Shown: positions 7,664-17,339 of the stretch, piece by piece
How positions within the stretch are numbered: position 1 is the stretch's first letter
Layout: each line of letters begins with the position of its first letter
Assembly: GCA_023453025.1 (NCBI GenBank)
Contig: JAEXUD010000006.1
Coordinates: 103,626-167,625 of the forward strand
Direction: 5' to 3'
DNA: 64,000 nt
Source of the DNA: Bacillota bacterium
GTDB lineage: Bacteria > Bacillota > Clostridia > Tissierellales > Sedimentibacteraceae
Translations under genes and position numbers: made by a program
Notes under the pieces: generated by a model
Database searches by the model: none
The model's input: the letters and a program-made list of their open reading frames with translations, nothing else
Told to the model about the DNA's origin: nothing

Positions 7664-10114
7664 ATGTCAAATATTAAAATTATCAGAGCCTGTGAAGGCA
7701 ACCTTAAAAATGTTTCACTGGAAATACCAAAGAACAAGCTGGTAGTGTTCACAGGGCTTTCCGGCTCCGGAAAATCGACATTACTTGTTGATGTACTCTA
7801 TAATGAATGCCAAAGACAATTCCTGGAAGCCATATCCTATCAAGGCATCCATAAACCGAAAGTGGATCGCATAAGAGGCGTTTCACCTGCTATTGTAATT
7901 TCGCAAACCGATGTTAATAAAAATCCCCGTTCGACAGTTGGAACAATGACTAACATCTACACAGACCTTCGTATGGTTTTTGAAAAGCTTGGCGTACGCA
8001 CATGCCCACATTGCGGTGAAATTATTTCTTCCGCAGATTGCAAGGAGGAAACAGAGAAAATAGACAATGATTTTTACGTTTATATGTACTGCTGCCAATG
8101 CGGAAAGAGAATGGATAAAATTACTCGCACAGATTTTTCTTTCAATACAAAGGAAGGTGCTTGCCCGACCTGTGAGGGATTGGGTAAAATCCATGAGATA
8201 AATAAAAACCATGTTGTAAATGAAAAGCTGTCACTGGAGGATGGCGCGGTACAGTACTGGGAGCAAAAATACGGCGAATATCAAATTTCCGTGGTTTATG
8301 CTGCTTTGAAGCATTATGGCATTCATGTCACGACTGATACGCCTGTAGAAAAATATAGTGAGATACAGAAATCCATTTTGTATGAAGGTATTGAATGCGA
8401 GAACGTAAAAAGTGCTTTGCCAGATATCAGTCCTCCTAAGACTGTTGGCTCGGGCAGATTTGAAGGTGTGTTTCCAACATTGTGGAGGAGGCTGTCAGAG
8501 AAGCAAGGAGATACAAGTCAATTAGGGCAGTATTTTGACACTGTAGTATGCCCAAGCTGCAATGGTGAACGTCTATGTGAATTGAGCCGCAATGTTACCG
8601 TAAACAAAACACGTTTGCCGGAAATCTCAAGTTATTCTTTAGAAAAAGTATGCAGCTGGATTGAAGAACTGGGTGCTTCGTTATCAGAAAAGCACTATGA
8701 GCTGGTAAGGGCTTATTTGCTTGATATAGGAACGAAACTCAAAAGGTTTATAAACGTAGGGCTCGGATATCTTTCCCTGGACAGGCAGACAGTAACTTTG
8801 TCTGGAGGTGAACTGCAGCGTATGCGTCTTGCGGCAGTTCTGGATTCGGATTTGTCCGGCATAATCTACATTTTGGATGAACCGACAATAGGACTTCATC
8901 CAAAAGATACGGCAGGATTGGTAACAATTCTTCAAAAACTGAGAGACTTGGGAAACACTGTGCTTGTCATAGAACATGATGCAGATGTAATGACTGCTGC
9001 AGACTATATTGCAGATATTGGGCCCGGTTCAGGGAAATATGGCGGGGAGGTTGTGGCTGTTGGAACACTGGCAGAAATAATGAGGCACCCTCTTTCTGCA
9101 ACCGGCAGCTACCTGAGAAATCAATCCCCAAGCAAGACTGTTTTCAGAAAAGGAACCGGCAGTGAAATTCATATAAAAAATGCCGGCAAGTTTAATTTAA
9201 GGAATATAAATGTTGATATTCCTGTTGGGTGTCTGACAACCGTTACCGGACCATCCGGTTCCGGCAAATCAACCTTGATTTTTGAAGTTCTTGCAAAAGG
9301 AAATTCCAATTCACAGAATAATATTGTACTTGGGCTTGAACAATTTTCAAAAGTGGTTGAAATTGAACAATCAGCAATCACAAAAATGAAACGTTCAAAT
9401 ATTGCGACATATTCGGAGATGTATTCTGAAATAAGAAACATTTTTGCCAAAACAGACGATGCAAAAAAAGCTGGATTCACCGCAAAGCATTTTTCTTTCA
9501 ATACACCTGGCGGCAGATGCGAAAATTGTGAAGGATTGGGCTATGTTGACAGCAATATGCTGTTCTTTTCCGATATTGAAGTGACATGCCCCGTTTGCAG
9601 CGGAAGTCAGTTTAACAGCGATGTTCTTTCCGTAAAATACGAAGGACTTTCAATAAAAGATGTTTTGAAAATGTCGGTTGAAGAGGCAGCTGAATTTTTC
9701 AAAAACCATAAAAAGATAATAAGAATTTTGAAACTGCTTCAAGATGTGGGGCTTGGATATTTAGAGCTTGGGCAGACTATAACGACACTATCCGGCGGTG
9801 AAGGTCAGCGGCTTAAGCTGGCTAAGGAACTAATCGGAACTCCCGCAGAGAAAACAAATTTATATTTGCTGGACGAGCCCACAACAGGCTTGCATCCAAA
9901 AGATGTTGAGCATTTTCTCGTACTTATCAATCGCATGGTGGATGCAGGCAATACCGTAGTGGTAGTAGAGCACAATCAACAGATTATCAAAAACAGCGAT
10001 TGGATTATTGACCTTGGCCCGGAAGGGGGCGAAAAAGGAGGAGAGGTCATTTTCACGGGAACTCCGAAAGAACTGGCTGAAACAAGCCGCAGTGTAACAG
10101 CAAAATACCTGTAA
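7664..10114 (+). CDS. UvrA-like twin ABC ATPase (drug-resistance type)
   Basis: 816 residues, shorter than housekeeping UvrA (about 940). Two ABC modules: Walker [10 protein letters not shown] at 31-39 and GPSGSGKST at 529-537, with signatures LSGGELQR and LSGGEGQR and Walker B-type [10 protein letters not shown] and [10 protein letters not shown]. Zinc-finger CxxC pairs are present (CPHC...CCQC; CPTC; CPSC; CENC...CPVC). This architecture matches UvrA2/DrrC-like proteins associated with resistance to DNA-intercalating drugs. Start supported by AAGGAGG at 7 nt. The divergent double-HTH MerR gene and the downstream methyltransferase suggest a small resistance module. A role in general excision repair cannot be excluded. 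Confidence 0.88.
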   Translation: MSNIKIIRACEGNLKNVSLEIPKNKLVVFTGLSGSGKSTLLVDVLYNECQRQFLEAISYQGIHKPKVDRIRGVSPAIVISQTDVNKNPRSTVGTMTNIYTDLRMVFEKLGVRTCPHCGEIISSADCKEETEKIDNDFYVYMYCCQCGKRMDKITRTDFSFNTKEGACPTCEGLGKIHEINKNHVVNEKLSLEDGAVQYWEQKYGEYQISVVYAALKHYGIHVTTDTPVEKYSEIQKSILYEGIECENVKSALPDISPPKTVGSGRFEGVFPTLWRRLSEKQGDTSQLGQYFDTVVCPSCNGERLCELSRNVTVNKTRLPEISSYSLEKVCSWIEELGASLSEKHYELVRAYLLDIGTKLKRFINVGLGYLSLDRQTVTLSGGELQRMRLAAVLDSDLSGIIYILDEPTIGLHPKDTAGLVTILQKLRDLGNTVLVIEHDADVMTAADYIADIGPGSGKYGGEVVAVGTLAEIMRHPLSATGSYLRNQSPSKTVFRKGTGSEIHIKNAGKFNLRNINVDIPVGCLTTVTGPSGSGKSTLIFEVLAKGNSNSQNNIVLGLEQFSKVVEIEQSAITKMKRSNIATYSEMYSEIRNIFAKTDDAKKAGFTAKHFSFNTPGGRCENCEGLGYVDSNMLFFSDIEVTCPVCSGSQFNSDVLSVKYEGLSIKDVLKMSVEEAAEFFKNHKKIIRILKLLQDVGLGYLELGQTITTLSGGEGQRLKLAKELIGTPAEKTNLYLLDEPTTGLHPKDVEHFLVLINRMVDAGNTVVVVEHNQQIIKNSDWIIDLGPEGGEKGGEVIFTGTPKELAETSRSVTAKYL

Positions 10115-10190
10115 AAATGGGGAATATCCTCGAGTTCCAATATTATACAATAAAACTCCTGAATCATACGAAAGAATAATTCAATTTTTG

Positions 10191-10219
10191 TTTACTTAAA
10201 ATTCTATGCATACTATAAT
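10191..10219 (+). promoter_or_regulatory. Predicted promoter of the attenuator-methyltransferase unit
   Basis: TTTACT (10191-10196) and TATAAT (10214-10219) are spaced 17 bp and lie about 35 nt upstream of the leader-peptide ribosome binding site. This implies that the methyltransferase gene has its own transcript rather than depending only on read-through from the UvrA-like gene. Confidence 0.55.
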
Positions 10220-10270
10220 TAGGAAAAGGATGTGTCCAAAACGGCATTCTTGGAAGAGGTGAATCATATC

Positions 10271-10312
10271 ATGAGAAACAAACGAAGTAAATACTCGGTG
10301 CAGTTAATATAA
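10271..10312 (+). CDS. Leader peptide, 13 residues (MRNKRSKYSVQLI)
   Basis: A short reading frame with a strong Shine-Dalgarno, GAGGTG at 10256-10261, nine nt before the ATG. It ends at TAA 10310-10312. The last codons lie within the 5' arms of two mutually exclusive hairpins, the arrangement of ribosome-stalling leaders that control antibiotic-resistance genes. No function as a free peptide is implied. Confidence 0.65.
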   Translation: MRNKRSKYSVQLI

Positions 10313-10371
10313 TCTGATAGCAGATTGTACCGAGATTAAGTTATTTGTTATCAGTTAACTGCACTGCTTTT
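10294..10371 (+). promoter_or_regulatory. Transcription attenuator with alternative hairpins
   Basis: Arm CTCGGTGCA (10294-10302) can pair with TGTACCGAG (10326-10334), enclosing a small AATCTG/CAGATT hairpin. The overlapping arm GTGCAGTTAA (10298-10307) pairs perfectly with TTAACTGCAC (10355-10364), followed by TGCTTTT. Both 5' arms lie in the leader-peptide codons, so a stalled ribosome would decide which structure forms. Confidence 0.65.
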
Positions 10372-10407
10372 CAGATTTAATCAATAATATGAAAAGGAGA
10401 AGGCTGA

Positions 10408-11202
10408 ATGAATCATGAACAATTAAAAAAATATCTAAAGGCTGAAGAAAAACAAGCGTTTAGAGGATGGGATTTCTCATACCTTGACGGCAGATGGGAT
10501 GGAGAACACATACCTTGGGATTATAAGAAAATCGTATTATCCTATTTACATACAAATCATAAGCTGTTAGATATGGGAACAGGCGGAGGAGAATTTCTGC
10601 TCACACTTGGTCATCCTTTTAATAATACATCCGTAACAGAGGCATATCCACCAAATGTTTTGATTTGTCGTGAGAAGCTGGAACCGCTTGGCATAACTGT
10701 CAGTCAGATATATGACGACGCCGTGCTGCCATTTGGGGATTCTTCATTTGACATAGTAATCAACAGGCATGAGTCTTATGACATAGGAGAAATAAATCGT
10801 ATTTTAAAGACCGGCGGGTATTTTATAACGCAGCAGGTAGGCGGTAAAAATGATGTGGACTTAGCAGTAAAGCTCATAAACAGCAGTGAATCGATTCACC
10901 CTGACCACGATTTGAAAAATAATATCGAAGCTTTTAAGGATAATGGATTTGATATTCTTCAATCAGAGGAAGAATTCACTCCCATACGATTTTACGATAC
11001 CGGGGCTTTGGTGTACTTTGCAAAAATAATTGAATGGGAGTTTCCGGGCTTTTCTGTTGACACATGTTTTGACAACTTATGCAAGATAGAGGAAGAAATA
11101 AATAAAACAGGATATGCAGAAGGAACAGAGCACAGATTTATAATTGCGGCAAAGAAAATAAAAGACTGCAGAAAGACAGGGAATACCAGACTTAATTATT
11201 AG
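10408..11202 (+). CDS. Class I SAM-dependent methyltransferase
   Basis: 264 residues. Motif I is LLDMGTGGGEF at about residues 54-64, followed by a conserved acidic EAYPP strand end, motif IV-like FDIVINRHESY near residue 115-125, and LKTGGYFITQQVGG, all typical of the Rossmann methyltransferase fold (Methyltransf_11/25). The substrate is unknown. The start has AAAAGGAG at proper spacing. The gene lies downstream of a leader-peptide attenuator and a UvrA-like resistance ATPase, so modification of an antibiotic or its target is inferred, but the protein is not recognised as a known rRNA methyltransferase. Confidence 0.82.
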   Translation: MNHEQLKKYLKAEEKQAFRGWDFSYLDGRWDGEHIPWDYKKIVLSYLHTNHKLLDMGTGGGEFLLTLGHPFNNTSVTEAYPPNVLICREKLEPLGITVSQIYDDAVLPFGDSSFDIVINRHESYDIGEINRILKTGGYFITQQVGGKNDVDLAVKLINSSESIHPDHDLKNNIEAFKDNGFDILQSEEEFTPIRFYDTGALVYFAKIIEWEFPGFSVDTCFDNLCKIEEEINKTGYAEGTEHRFIIAAKKIKDCRKTGNTRLNY

Positions 11203-11235
11203 TAATATGTTTTCAGCGAAAAAAGCTTGATTGCT

Positions 11236-11275
11236 CATATGCTTGTCTTTACAAAATGATAAAAAATAAAATACG
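11236..11275. repeat. Short copy of the GCTTGTCTTTACA repeat
   Basis: CATATGCTTGTCTTTACAAAATG matches the second part of block B (22806-22850, 6375-6425, 28390-28440). It lies just downstream of the methyltransferase gene. Confidence 0.5.
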
Positions 11276-11296
11276 AAATATGAGTGTTTAATTGGG

Positions 11297-11395
11297 AAGT
11301 ATGAGTTGCATCGACTTATTGACGAAGGTATTGAGTCCATGAGGAAATGAGACATAATGCAGAAGAAGTATTTGCTGAAAGAGCAAGATGGGAAT
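11297..11395 (+). pseudogene. Possible frameshifted antitoxin C-terminus
   Basis: One frame reads GKYELHRLIDEGIESMRK then stops; shifting frame gives MRHNAEEVFAERARWE. Together they resemble the C-terminal half of Phd/YefM-type antitoxins. No start, N-terminus or toxin partner is seen. The rest of 11203-11580 holds only block B-type repeats (11236-11275 and 11490-11560). The assignment rests on resemblance alone. Confidence 0.35.
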
Positions 11396-11580
11396 GAACC
11401 TTACAGTGAGTTCTTTCATCAAAGTTAGTAAAGATACTCACTTGAGGTTCGTTCCACTGACATTCTGCATTCTTCCAAGCTTTATACATTTGTCAAAAAA
11501 TGTTTGCAAATGGTTCCAAACATGCGAAAAATTGTCTTTTATGTAATTCTGGCTGCGTACACATTTTTATTTCTTTTACT

Positions 11581-12810
11581 TCAAATCAACGAAACAGGAA
11601 TTATAAGATTATTTTGGTCAAAGGCACCTAGTCTGTCTGTTATACAGAGCACTGCACCGGTGCCACGCATAAGCGGTGATTTATCAATCAGGGCAAATAC
11701 TTTAGTCAGTTTCTTCTCAGGAGAAGCTGTTTTTTTGATTTCTATCGGAAATAGTTTCCCATCACGCTCAAGAAGAAGATCAATTTCTTTTGCGTCCTTA
11801 TCCCTATAATAATATAGGAATGGTTCACGACCAGTATTTTGATAACTCTTAATAATCTCTGACACGGCATAATTTTCTAAAAGAGCACCATTCATGGCAC
11901 CGCTCATAGCGGTTTCAGCACTGCTCCAACGGGTGAGATAGCATACGAGTCCTGTATCATAGAAATAGAGCTTTGGTGTGGTAATTGTCCGTTTCAGAAC
12001 ATTGTTTGAATAAGGGCGCAGTAAGAAGATTATTCCCAAGGTCTCCAGAATGTGAAGCCATTTTTTTGCTGTTACCTGATCAATCTCTGCATCATCGGCA
12101 ATTCCTTTGTAATTCATCAGTTGGCTCGTTCTGGCAGCGGCAGCTCGGATGAAATTCAGAAATTTCAAGCTGTCAATAGTACCGGAGAGCTCTTTTACAT
12201 CTCTTTCTAAGTATGTACCAATATAGCTGGAATAGAAAATGTTATGTTCAGCATATCTTTTGCTGACAAGTGCCGGCATTCCTCCGGTAAAAATACGCTG
12301 AAAAATTTCTGGGGCAGTCATAATAGTGCAATGTTTCTGACGCTCAGCCAGAGTATCAATATCCAAGGTAAATGGTGCGGCTTCACAATTGCCTGAAATT
12401 TCACTTTGGGACAGCGGGTAAAGGTGAAGCAAGGCAACTCGCCCGGCCAGAGATTCCTGAATACCATCCATCATGCGAAATACCTGTGAACCTGTCAGCC
12501 AGAAATCTCCGGGATTATGGCTTTCATCCGCCATCATCTTAATATATGGAAACAATTCCGGTGCGTATTGCACTTCATCAATTAGCAATGGTGGTTGATG
12601 AAGTTGAAAAAACATCTTCGGATCTGTTTTTGCAAGTTCCCGCTCAGACAGGTCATCCAGAGTAACCTTTGTACGTCCGCGTTTTTCCTGTTCCATCAGA
12701 TGCTCTAGCATTGTAGTTTTTCCCACTTGGCGCGGACCTGTTATCAAGATTGCAGGATAGTGCTCATTAAGACGCAGAATTACTTCCTCCATAGTTCTGT
12801 TTATATACAT
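11581..12810 (-). CDS. AAA ATPase with DUF4143 domain
   Basis: 409 residues from the ATG at 12810, which has AAGGGG upstream; an earlier in-frame ATG at 12849 lacks a good site. Walker A is GPRQVGKTT at residues 25-33, and Walker B-like LLIDEVQY is near 84-91. The arginine-bearing LTGSQVFRMM segment and the C-terminal DUF4143 (YYRDKDAKEIDLLLERDGKLFPIEIKK) have the D...E-x-K pattern of a PD-(D/E)XK fold. The family is widespread, often carried on variable islands, with unclear function. A decayed second copy of its 3' end lies at 6462-6640. Confidence 0.88.
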   Translation of the reverse strand: MYINRTMEEVILRLNEHYPAILITGPRQVGKTTMLEHLMEQEKRGRTKVTLDDLSERELAKTDPKMFFQLHQPPLLIDEVQYAPELFPYIKMMADESHNPGDFWLTGSQVFRMMDGIQESLAGRVALLHLYPLSQSEISGNCEAAPFTLDIDTLAERQKHCTIMTAPEIFQRIFTGGMPALVSKRYAEHNIFYSSYIGTYLERDVKELSGTIDSLKFLNFIRAAAARTSQLMNYKGIADDAEIDQVTAKKWLHILETLGIIFLLRPYSNNVLKRTITTPKLYFYDTGLVCYLTRWSSAETAMSGAMNGALLENYAVSEIIKSYQNTGREPFLYYYRDKDAKEIDLLLERDGKLFPIEIKKTASPEKKLTKVFALIDKSPLMRGTGAVLCITDRLGAFDQNNLIIPVSLI

Positions 12811-12976
12811 TATATCAACCCCTTTTCGTCTGATATATATTATGATCATATTTTAGACGAATTATTCTTAAATTACAAGTAATATGTTCATTAATTATAG
12901 ACAAAAATCATTTGAGCGCATAATTAGTACAGACCTCACAGAGAGTTTTTATTTCCGTTCGCCCCATAGAGTATTA

Positions 12977-13119
12977 TTATAATTTAACTGAAACATTTTC
13001 CGGATATTATCGTCTAAATAAGTGGAAGCACATAAATCGAAAAACCTTATGTCATACGAAGGCTTAATTGGAAAGCGATATTTCAAAATATTACATAATA
13101 TGATATAATAAGCATGTAA
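12977..13119 (+). promoter_or_regulatory. Upstream region of agrA (copy with intact gene)
   Basis: This block directly precedes the intact agrA-like gene and is duplicated at 4982-5116 and 27942-28070. It includes TATAAT at 13104-13109 but no good -35 at 17 bp, so an activated promoter is possible. Between 12811 and 12976 there is only AT-rich spacer and the divergent ATPase promoter region. Confidence 0.5.
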
Positions 13120-13174
13120 AAGGGCGTATAGAATTTTAACTTAATATTCATATCTGTGAAAAGGGGGCATATCT

Positions 13175-13897
13175 ATGATAAGAATTGCTGTATGCGATGA
13201 TGTGGATGCAATTTGCTCAGAGCTTGAGAATATTATTTTAGACTTTCAAAAACAAGAAGGGATTAAATTAACAGTTGAAGCTTATCCTTCCGGAGAAACA
13301 TTTATAAATGACCTGAAAAAAGGATATAAATATGAACTTATTTTTTTAGACATAGAGATTGGTAAAATCAATGGTGTGGAGGTGGGGCACTATATAAGAG
13401 ATGAATTGAAGGACTATATGACGAAAATAGTGTATATTTCATCAAAAACCGGTTATGACAGACAGCTGTTCGATGTACAGCCTTTTAATTTCCTGCCTAA
13501 GCCATTAGACAGAGAAAAGGTAATAAGTGTTATAAAGCTTGCTATAAAGTTTTTTGAAATAGAGAACAATATATTTTCATTCAAAACCGGTACTCAGACA
13601 CACAGGGTTCCTGTCAGAGATATAGTTTATTTTGAAAACATCGGAAGACAAATAAAGCTTGTAAGTTTAAACGATATCTTTTATTTTTACGGAACTGCTG
13701 ATTCCGTAAGGGAGCAGCTTCCAAAAAGCAGGTTTATTATGCCCCACCGTTCCTATATTGTAAACTATGACAATGTTCTGACTATTAAAAAAGATGAAAT
13801 TGAAATGTGCAACGGGGATATTATCCCCATAAGCAGGCTAAAAGCAAAAGAAGTACGGGAATTCCAGATTGCATATGAAGAGGAGAACAACCTATGA
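13175..13897 (+). CDS. agrA: LytTR-type response regulator, AgrA-like
   Basis: 240 residues. The receiver domain has the acidic pair D8/D9, phosphoacceptor D59 (FLDIEIG) and a conserved Lys in FLPKP near residue 108. The C-terminal LytTR DNA-binding domain starts near residue 135 (IFSFKTGTQTHRVPVRDIVYFEN; RFIMPHRSYIVN). Such regulators bind two direct repeats spaced about 22 bp; exactly such repeats occur at 15209-15243 and 17430-17464 upstream of the agrD gene. AAAGGGGGC precedes the ATG. It overlaps the kinase gene by 4 nt. It is the intact parent of the fragment at 5117-5292. Confidence 0.92.
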   Translation: MIRIAVCDDVDAICSELENIILDFQKQEGIKLTVEAYPSGETFINDLKKGYKYELIFLDIEIGKINGVEVGHYIRDELKDYMTKIVYISSKTGYDRQLFDVQPFNFLPKPLDREKVISVIKLAIKFFEIENNIFSFKTGTQTHRVPVRDIVYFENIGRQIKLVSLNDIFYFYGTADSVREQLPKSRFIMPHRSYIVNYDNVLTIKKDEIEMCNGDIIPISRLKAKEVREFQIAYEEENNL

Positions 13898-15165
13898 GTT
13901 CATATGAAATCACCTATATTATAACTAATATTTTCGGTACATATGTCATATATAAAATGCTCAGACTGTTTTTTGATAAACCGAGAACATGTAAAAGAAC
14001 AGAAGTGTTATCCTACATCTTTTATTATTTTGTTAATCTGTTTATGTTTTTCACGATTAGAAAGCCCATTGTTCTGCTCGCAGCAAATATTGCCCTTTTT
14101 TTCGGACTGTCGTTTAATTATCGGGTTTCCTTAGGGAAAAAAATCATTTTTTCATGCCTTTCATATATTATATTGATGCTTGTTGAAACCCTGGTCGCTG
14201 TTCTCACAGGGTATTTTGCAATACCTGTTTTCGGATACAGCGAATACGATTCTTCAATCGGATTAGTGATTATACGGATATTATCCATGCTTCTTGTGAC
14301 AATACTTACCAATCTGAAAAATATAAAAAATGATGTTCCGGTACCTAATTTTTATTGGTTCAGTACAATATTTGTTTCCTTTGCATCATTGTATATATTT
14401 GTAAGCCTCTTTGTTCATGGCAGCTTCAGTCAGCTTCAGATGATAATAATGATAATTTGCATTTTAGGAACAAATTTTACCATATTGTTTTTATATGATA
14501 CCTTGTATCTTTCGTTTTCCGCTAAAACAGAAAAGATGCTTTTGGAGCAGCAGAACAAGGCATATGAGAAGCAATTGGATTTGATGCGGCAGTCCCTTGA
14601 TTCGGTACAAACTATACGTCATGACATAAAAAATCATATGATTGTGCTGAAAAACCTGAATTCCGATAAAGAAGACACAAAACTTGATGAATATGTGGAC
14701 AATATTATTTCCTCTGTCAATGCCAGGACAGTATATTCAAATTCGGAAAACGTAATTATAGACAGTATTTTAAACTACAAGCTGCAGACAATAGCAAGTA
14801 TGGACATTGAATTGGATGTAGAAGTAGCAATACCAAAGAAATTGGATATATCCGACTACGATATGACTATTATACTAGGTAATCTTATTGACAATGCAAT
14901 TACGGCATTGAAGAAATGCAGCGGCAAGAAGCTTTTTTCTGTAAAAATCAATTATAGCAAAGGCAACATCATGATAACATTAATTAATACATATAACAGA
15001 GAAATAAAAGAAAAGAACGGGATATTATTTACCCTGAAAAATGATGAAAAAAATCACGGAATTGGGCTAAAAAGTGTTAAAGAGGCTGTTAACAGAAATA
15101 ACGGTCATATAAAAATACATTACGATGATAAAATCTTTAAAACAACTGTAATACTGCCGGGATAA
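13894..15165 (+). CDS. agrC: GHKL-type sensor histidine kinase, AgrC-like
   Basis: 423 residues. About six hydrophobic segments fill residues 1-205, the polytopic sensor of the AgrC/ComD (HPK10) class. The phosphoacceptor region has R242-H243-D244 followed by IKNH. A GHKL ATPase domain follows, with an N box (LGNLIDNAITAL) and GIGLKSVKEAV near the end. It would sense the mature AgrD-derived peptide and phosphorylate the response regulator encoded just upstream (ATGA overlap). Its last 40 nt and downstream leader are duplicated at 17340-17527, and another scrap of its 3' end lies at 22257-22303. Confidence 0.92.
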   Translation: MSSYEITYIITNIFGTYVIYKMLRLFFDKPRTCKRTEVLSYIFYYFVNLFMFFTIRKPIVLLAANIALFFGLSFNYRVSLGKKIIFSCLSYIILMLVETLVAVLTGYFAIPVFGYSEYDSSIGLVIIRILSMLLVTILTNLKNIKNDVPVPNFYWFSTIFVSFASLYIFVSLFVHGSFSQLQMIIMIICILGTNFTILFLYDTLYLSFSAKTEKMLLEQQNKAYEKQLDLMRQSLDSVQTIRHDIKNHMIVLKNLNSDKEDTKLDEYVDNIISSVNARTVYSNSENVIIDSILNYKLQTIASMDIELDVEVAIPKKLDISDYDMTIILGNLIDNAITALKKCSGKKLFSVKINYSKGNIMITLINTYNREIKEKNGILFTLKNDEKNHGIGLKSVKEAVNRNNGHIKIHYDDKIFKTTVILPG

Positions 15166-15312
15166 GAGTATATAATCCTGTTTTACAAGCATATTTTTAA
15201 AGGCACTGACATTTCATTACAAAAATATATACATTTCATTACATCCGACGGCACGATCTAAAATATCTGATATAATGAAATAAAAAATAAGAAAGCGGTG
15301 GTGCCTACTCAC
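15124..15312 (+). repeat. agrC tail plus agr promoter, direct repeat copy 1
   Basis: About 188 bp closely matching 17340-17527, from the last codons of agrC through GCGGTGGTGCCT just before the agrD start position. In this copy the agrD ATG is replaced by ACT and an unrelated gene follows. The two copies flank a roughly 2.0-kb segment. Confidence 0.85.
15209..15243 (+). promoter_or_regulatory. Tandem LytTR (AgrA) binding site, copy 1
   Basis: ACATTTCATTACA occurs at 15209-15221 and again at 15231-15243, a 22-bp period. It is followed about 27 bp downstream by TATAAT. Two direct repeats spaced two helical turns apart are the classic target of AgrA-type LytTR dimers. Here they stand before the truncated surface-protein gene. 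Confidence 0.7.
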
Positions 15313-15344
15313 TTACTTCCATTAATTATGATTATGCGTTTGGA

Positions 15345-15923
15345 ATGATTATGGATGTTTCAATAAGGAGAACCGGTACAACTACAAATGCTACTGCTGT
15401 ATTTATTGATACAGTACAATCTTCCACTTCATCGGTAATAACTGAGGTAACAAGTGCGGCTTCTGCAACGGGAGAAACGGTAAGAGGAATTGCCGCACAA
15501 AACAAGATTACGTTATCAGGGGGAACTCTTCTATATAATGGCTCTTCAATATTTTCAGCTAAAAGGTTTTTTGATGCTGCTGCAGGAGATACTTCTACTT
15601 TAACAGTTTCAAATTCTTATGGTGACGGAAGCGGAAGGATTAAGGGTAATTATGGAACTGTAGCAACACTTAATCTTTCTTTAAGAAATGAAACGTCAAT
15701 CTCAAGAAAACTAATTTTGAGGATAGGTAGTTCAGGAGGAGCTTCTAAAACGGCAATTAAATATGGGAGCTCGGTAATTGCTCAAAATGCGTCTGCTTTT
15801 AATTATACATCAATATTAAAAACTAAGCAGTTAGAGCCAGGCACTAGTGAAACGATATCGCTAGATTTTGTTGTTGCAGCTATGGCATCTGCACCATACA
15901 TGTTTATACTAGATAAGGAATAA
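15345..15923 (+). pseudogene. Thr/Ser-rich secreted protein, 5' end lost at a rearrangement
   Basis: The open frame extends upstream of the first ATG (15345) to 15291, and the upstream codons read AYSLTSINYDYAFGM, which looks like mature protein rather than leader. The coding sequence therefore probably lost its signal peptide where it was joined to the agr promoter copy at about 15307. The remainder is Ser/Thr/Ala/Gly-rich with beta-strand character and contains no cysteine. No ribosome binding site serves the 15345 ATG well. It is not recognised as a known family. It ends at a good terminator, convergent with the LRR gene. Confidence 0.55.
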
Positions 15924-15936
15924 AATTTATAGACAT

Positions 15937-15980
15937 AATTTAAGGAGGAGTACATCCATACTCCTCTTTAAATTTGTGCA
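15937..15980. terminator. Terminator between convergent genes
   Basis: A 16-bp stem, AATTTAAGGAGGAGTA (15938-15953) with 15959-15974 (one G-U pair), around CATCCA. It can serve the rightward gene ending at 15923 and the leftward LRR gene ending at 15986. Confidence 0.65.
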
Positions 15981-15985
15981 ATATT

Positions 15986-17047
15986 TTACTTTTGACCGGA
16001 AATCTGATCTTTTAACCAAGTATCATCTAAAAAGAATCTATCTGGTAAGTTTTCTTTTAATATATCTTCTGTCAGAAAATTACCCCTGAAATCACTGTAG
16101 GAAGTCTTTGATACTGAATAATATAAAAATCTATAATCTTTTAAATATGGTAAGTCCTTCAATAGATTATCGCTTATATTTAATATTCTTAGATTATTAA
16201 GATTATAAAAAGCATCATCTGCGATATTATTAAGGTTACAATTGCTTATATATAGCTCTTCTAAGTTACCTAAAAATTGGAATGTATAATTGGGAATATA
16301 ATTTATCTTATTCCCGGATAAAACTAACCTTTTTAAAGACTGTATGCCTTTTAAGCTATCAGAATCAATAGTTTTTATTAAATTATATCCAATCTCCAAT
16401 TCTTTTAAATTTGGGAAACTATTTAATGAGATATCCTTAATATCACTGATTTTATTACCATATGATAGCTTCAGTACCTCAAGGTTTGGCATAGGGGAAA
16501 TAGAAAATTTCTTTATATTGTTTTGTTGCAAATCTAATACTTTAAGTTTATCAGTTCCGTAAAAAGCATTAGCTTCTATCTTGTTTATAGCATTAGCGTT
16601 CAAATTTATATAGTTAACATTTTTTAGGCTAAAGAACGTATTATTTTGTATGCTCCTTATATTATTAAGTGATAAATCTATAGATTTTAAGTTTGTTAAT
16701 GATTCAAAATTTGAACTGCCTATTTTGCTTATATTATTTTCGTAAAGATGTAAAGTTTCAACATTAGAAAGATTTAATTTTTCTAGACCTTTTAGGCTAT
16801 ATATTTTTTTACTGTTAAGATTAATATCTGTGTAATTTGCAAAATCATTAACATTTAGTTCGTTTTTTCCGGAAATATCCAATAAAGCTCGGTACAAGTT
16901 TTTATCAGGTATTCCAAATAGATTGTTTCTAATAATATTAGTATTATTTATAGATTTGAAATAGCTTACAATTGTTAAAAATGCAATAATAATAAGAAAT
17001 AAGATTATATGGAATTTATGTAATTGTATTATTTTCTTTAAATTCAT
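15986..17047 (-). CDS. Membrane-anchored leucine-rich-repeat protein
   Basis: 353 residues. A hydrophobic segment at residues 13-31 follows a short basic N-terminus and would act as an uncleaved anchor or signal. From about residue 95 to 300 there are roughly nine LRR units of 23-25 residues with the LxxLxLxxNxI pattern (for example LTNLKSIDLSLNNIRSIQ). LRRs usually bind proteins or peptides, and the domain would face outside the cell. GGAGAAT precedes the ATG. The gene lies inverted within the segment that separates agrC from agrD, is very AT-rich, and is probably imported. Confidence 0.85.
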   Translation of the reverse strand: MNLKKIIQLHKFHIILFLIIIAFLTIVSYFKSINNTNIIRNNLFGIPDKNLYRALLDISGKNELNVNDFANYTDINLNSKKIYSLKGLEKLNLSNVETLHLYENNISKIGSSNFESLTNLKSIDLSLNNIRSIQNNTFFSLKNVNYINLNANAINKIEANAFYGTDKLKVLDLQQNNIKKFSISPMPNLEVLKLSYGNKISDIKDISLNSFPNLKELEIGYNLIKTIDSDSLKGIQSLKRLVLSGNKINYIPNYTFQFLGNLEELYISNCNLNNIADDAFYNLNNLRILNISDNLLKDLPYLKDYRFLYYSVSKTSYSDFRGNFLTEDILKENLPDRFFLDDTWLKDQISGQK

Positions 17048-17339
17048 AATATTCTCCTATTAGTAGTCACATTAAAGGGCATATGCTCATGCCACAATAA
17101 CATGAAATTACGGGATAATTTTTTATATAAAAAAGCGTAAAAGCAAATGTCTTTGTATTCAATATTATACAATGAAACTCATGAAAATCAAACTAAAAAT
17201 AAAATTTAGATAAGTTTTATTTTTATCAATACTTTGAGGCACAGGGACGTTTCAGGCGTCTCCTTTGTAATAAATCATATAATATATAGAATATACGGGG
17301 GCGGTTCTCTCCGAACAATCAATTAGAGAAAACACACTG
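17048..17339. other. Gene-free spacer before the second agr promoter copy
   Basis: AT-rich DNA with no open frame or RNA gene that I can support. Its right end, at about 17340, is the junction with the duplicated agrC tail. Confidence 0.4.
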
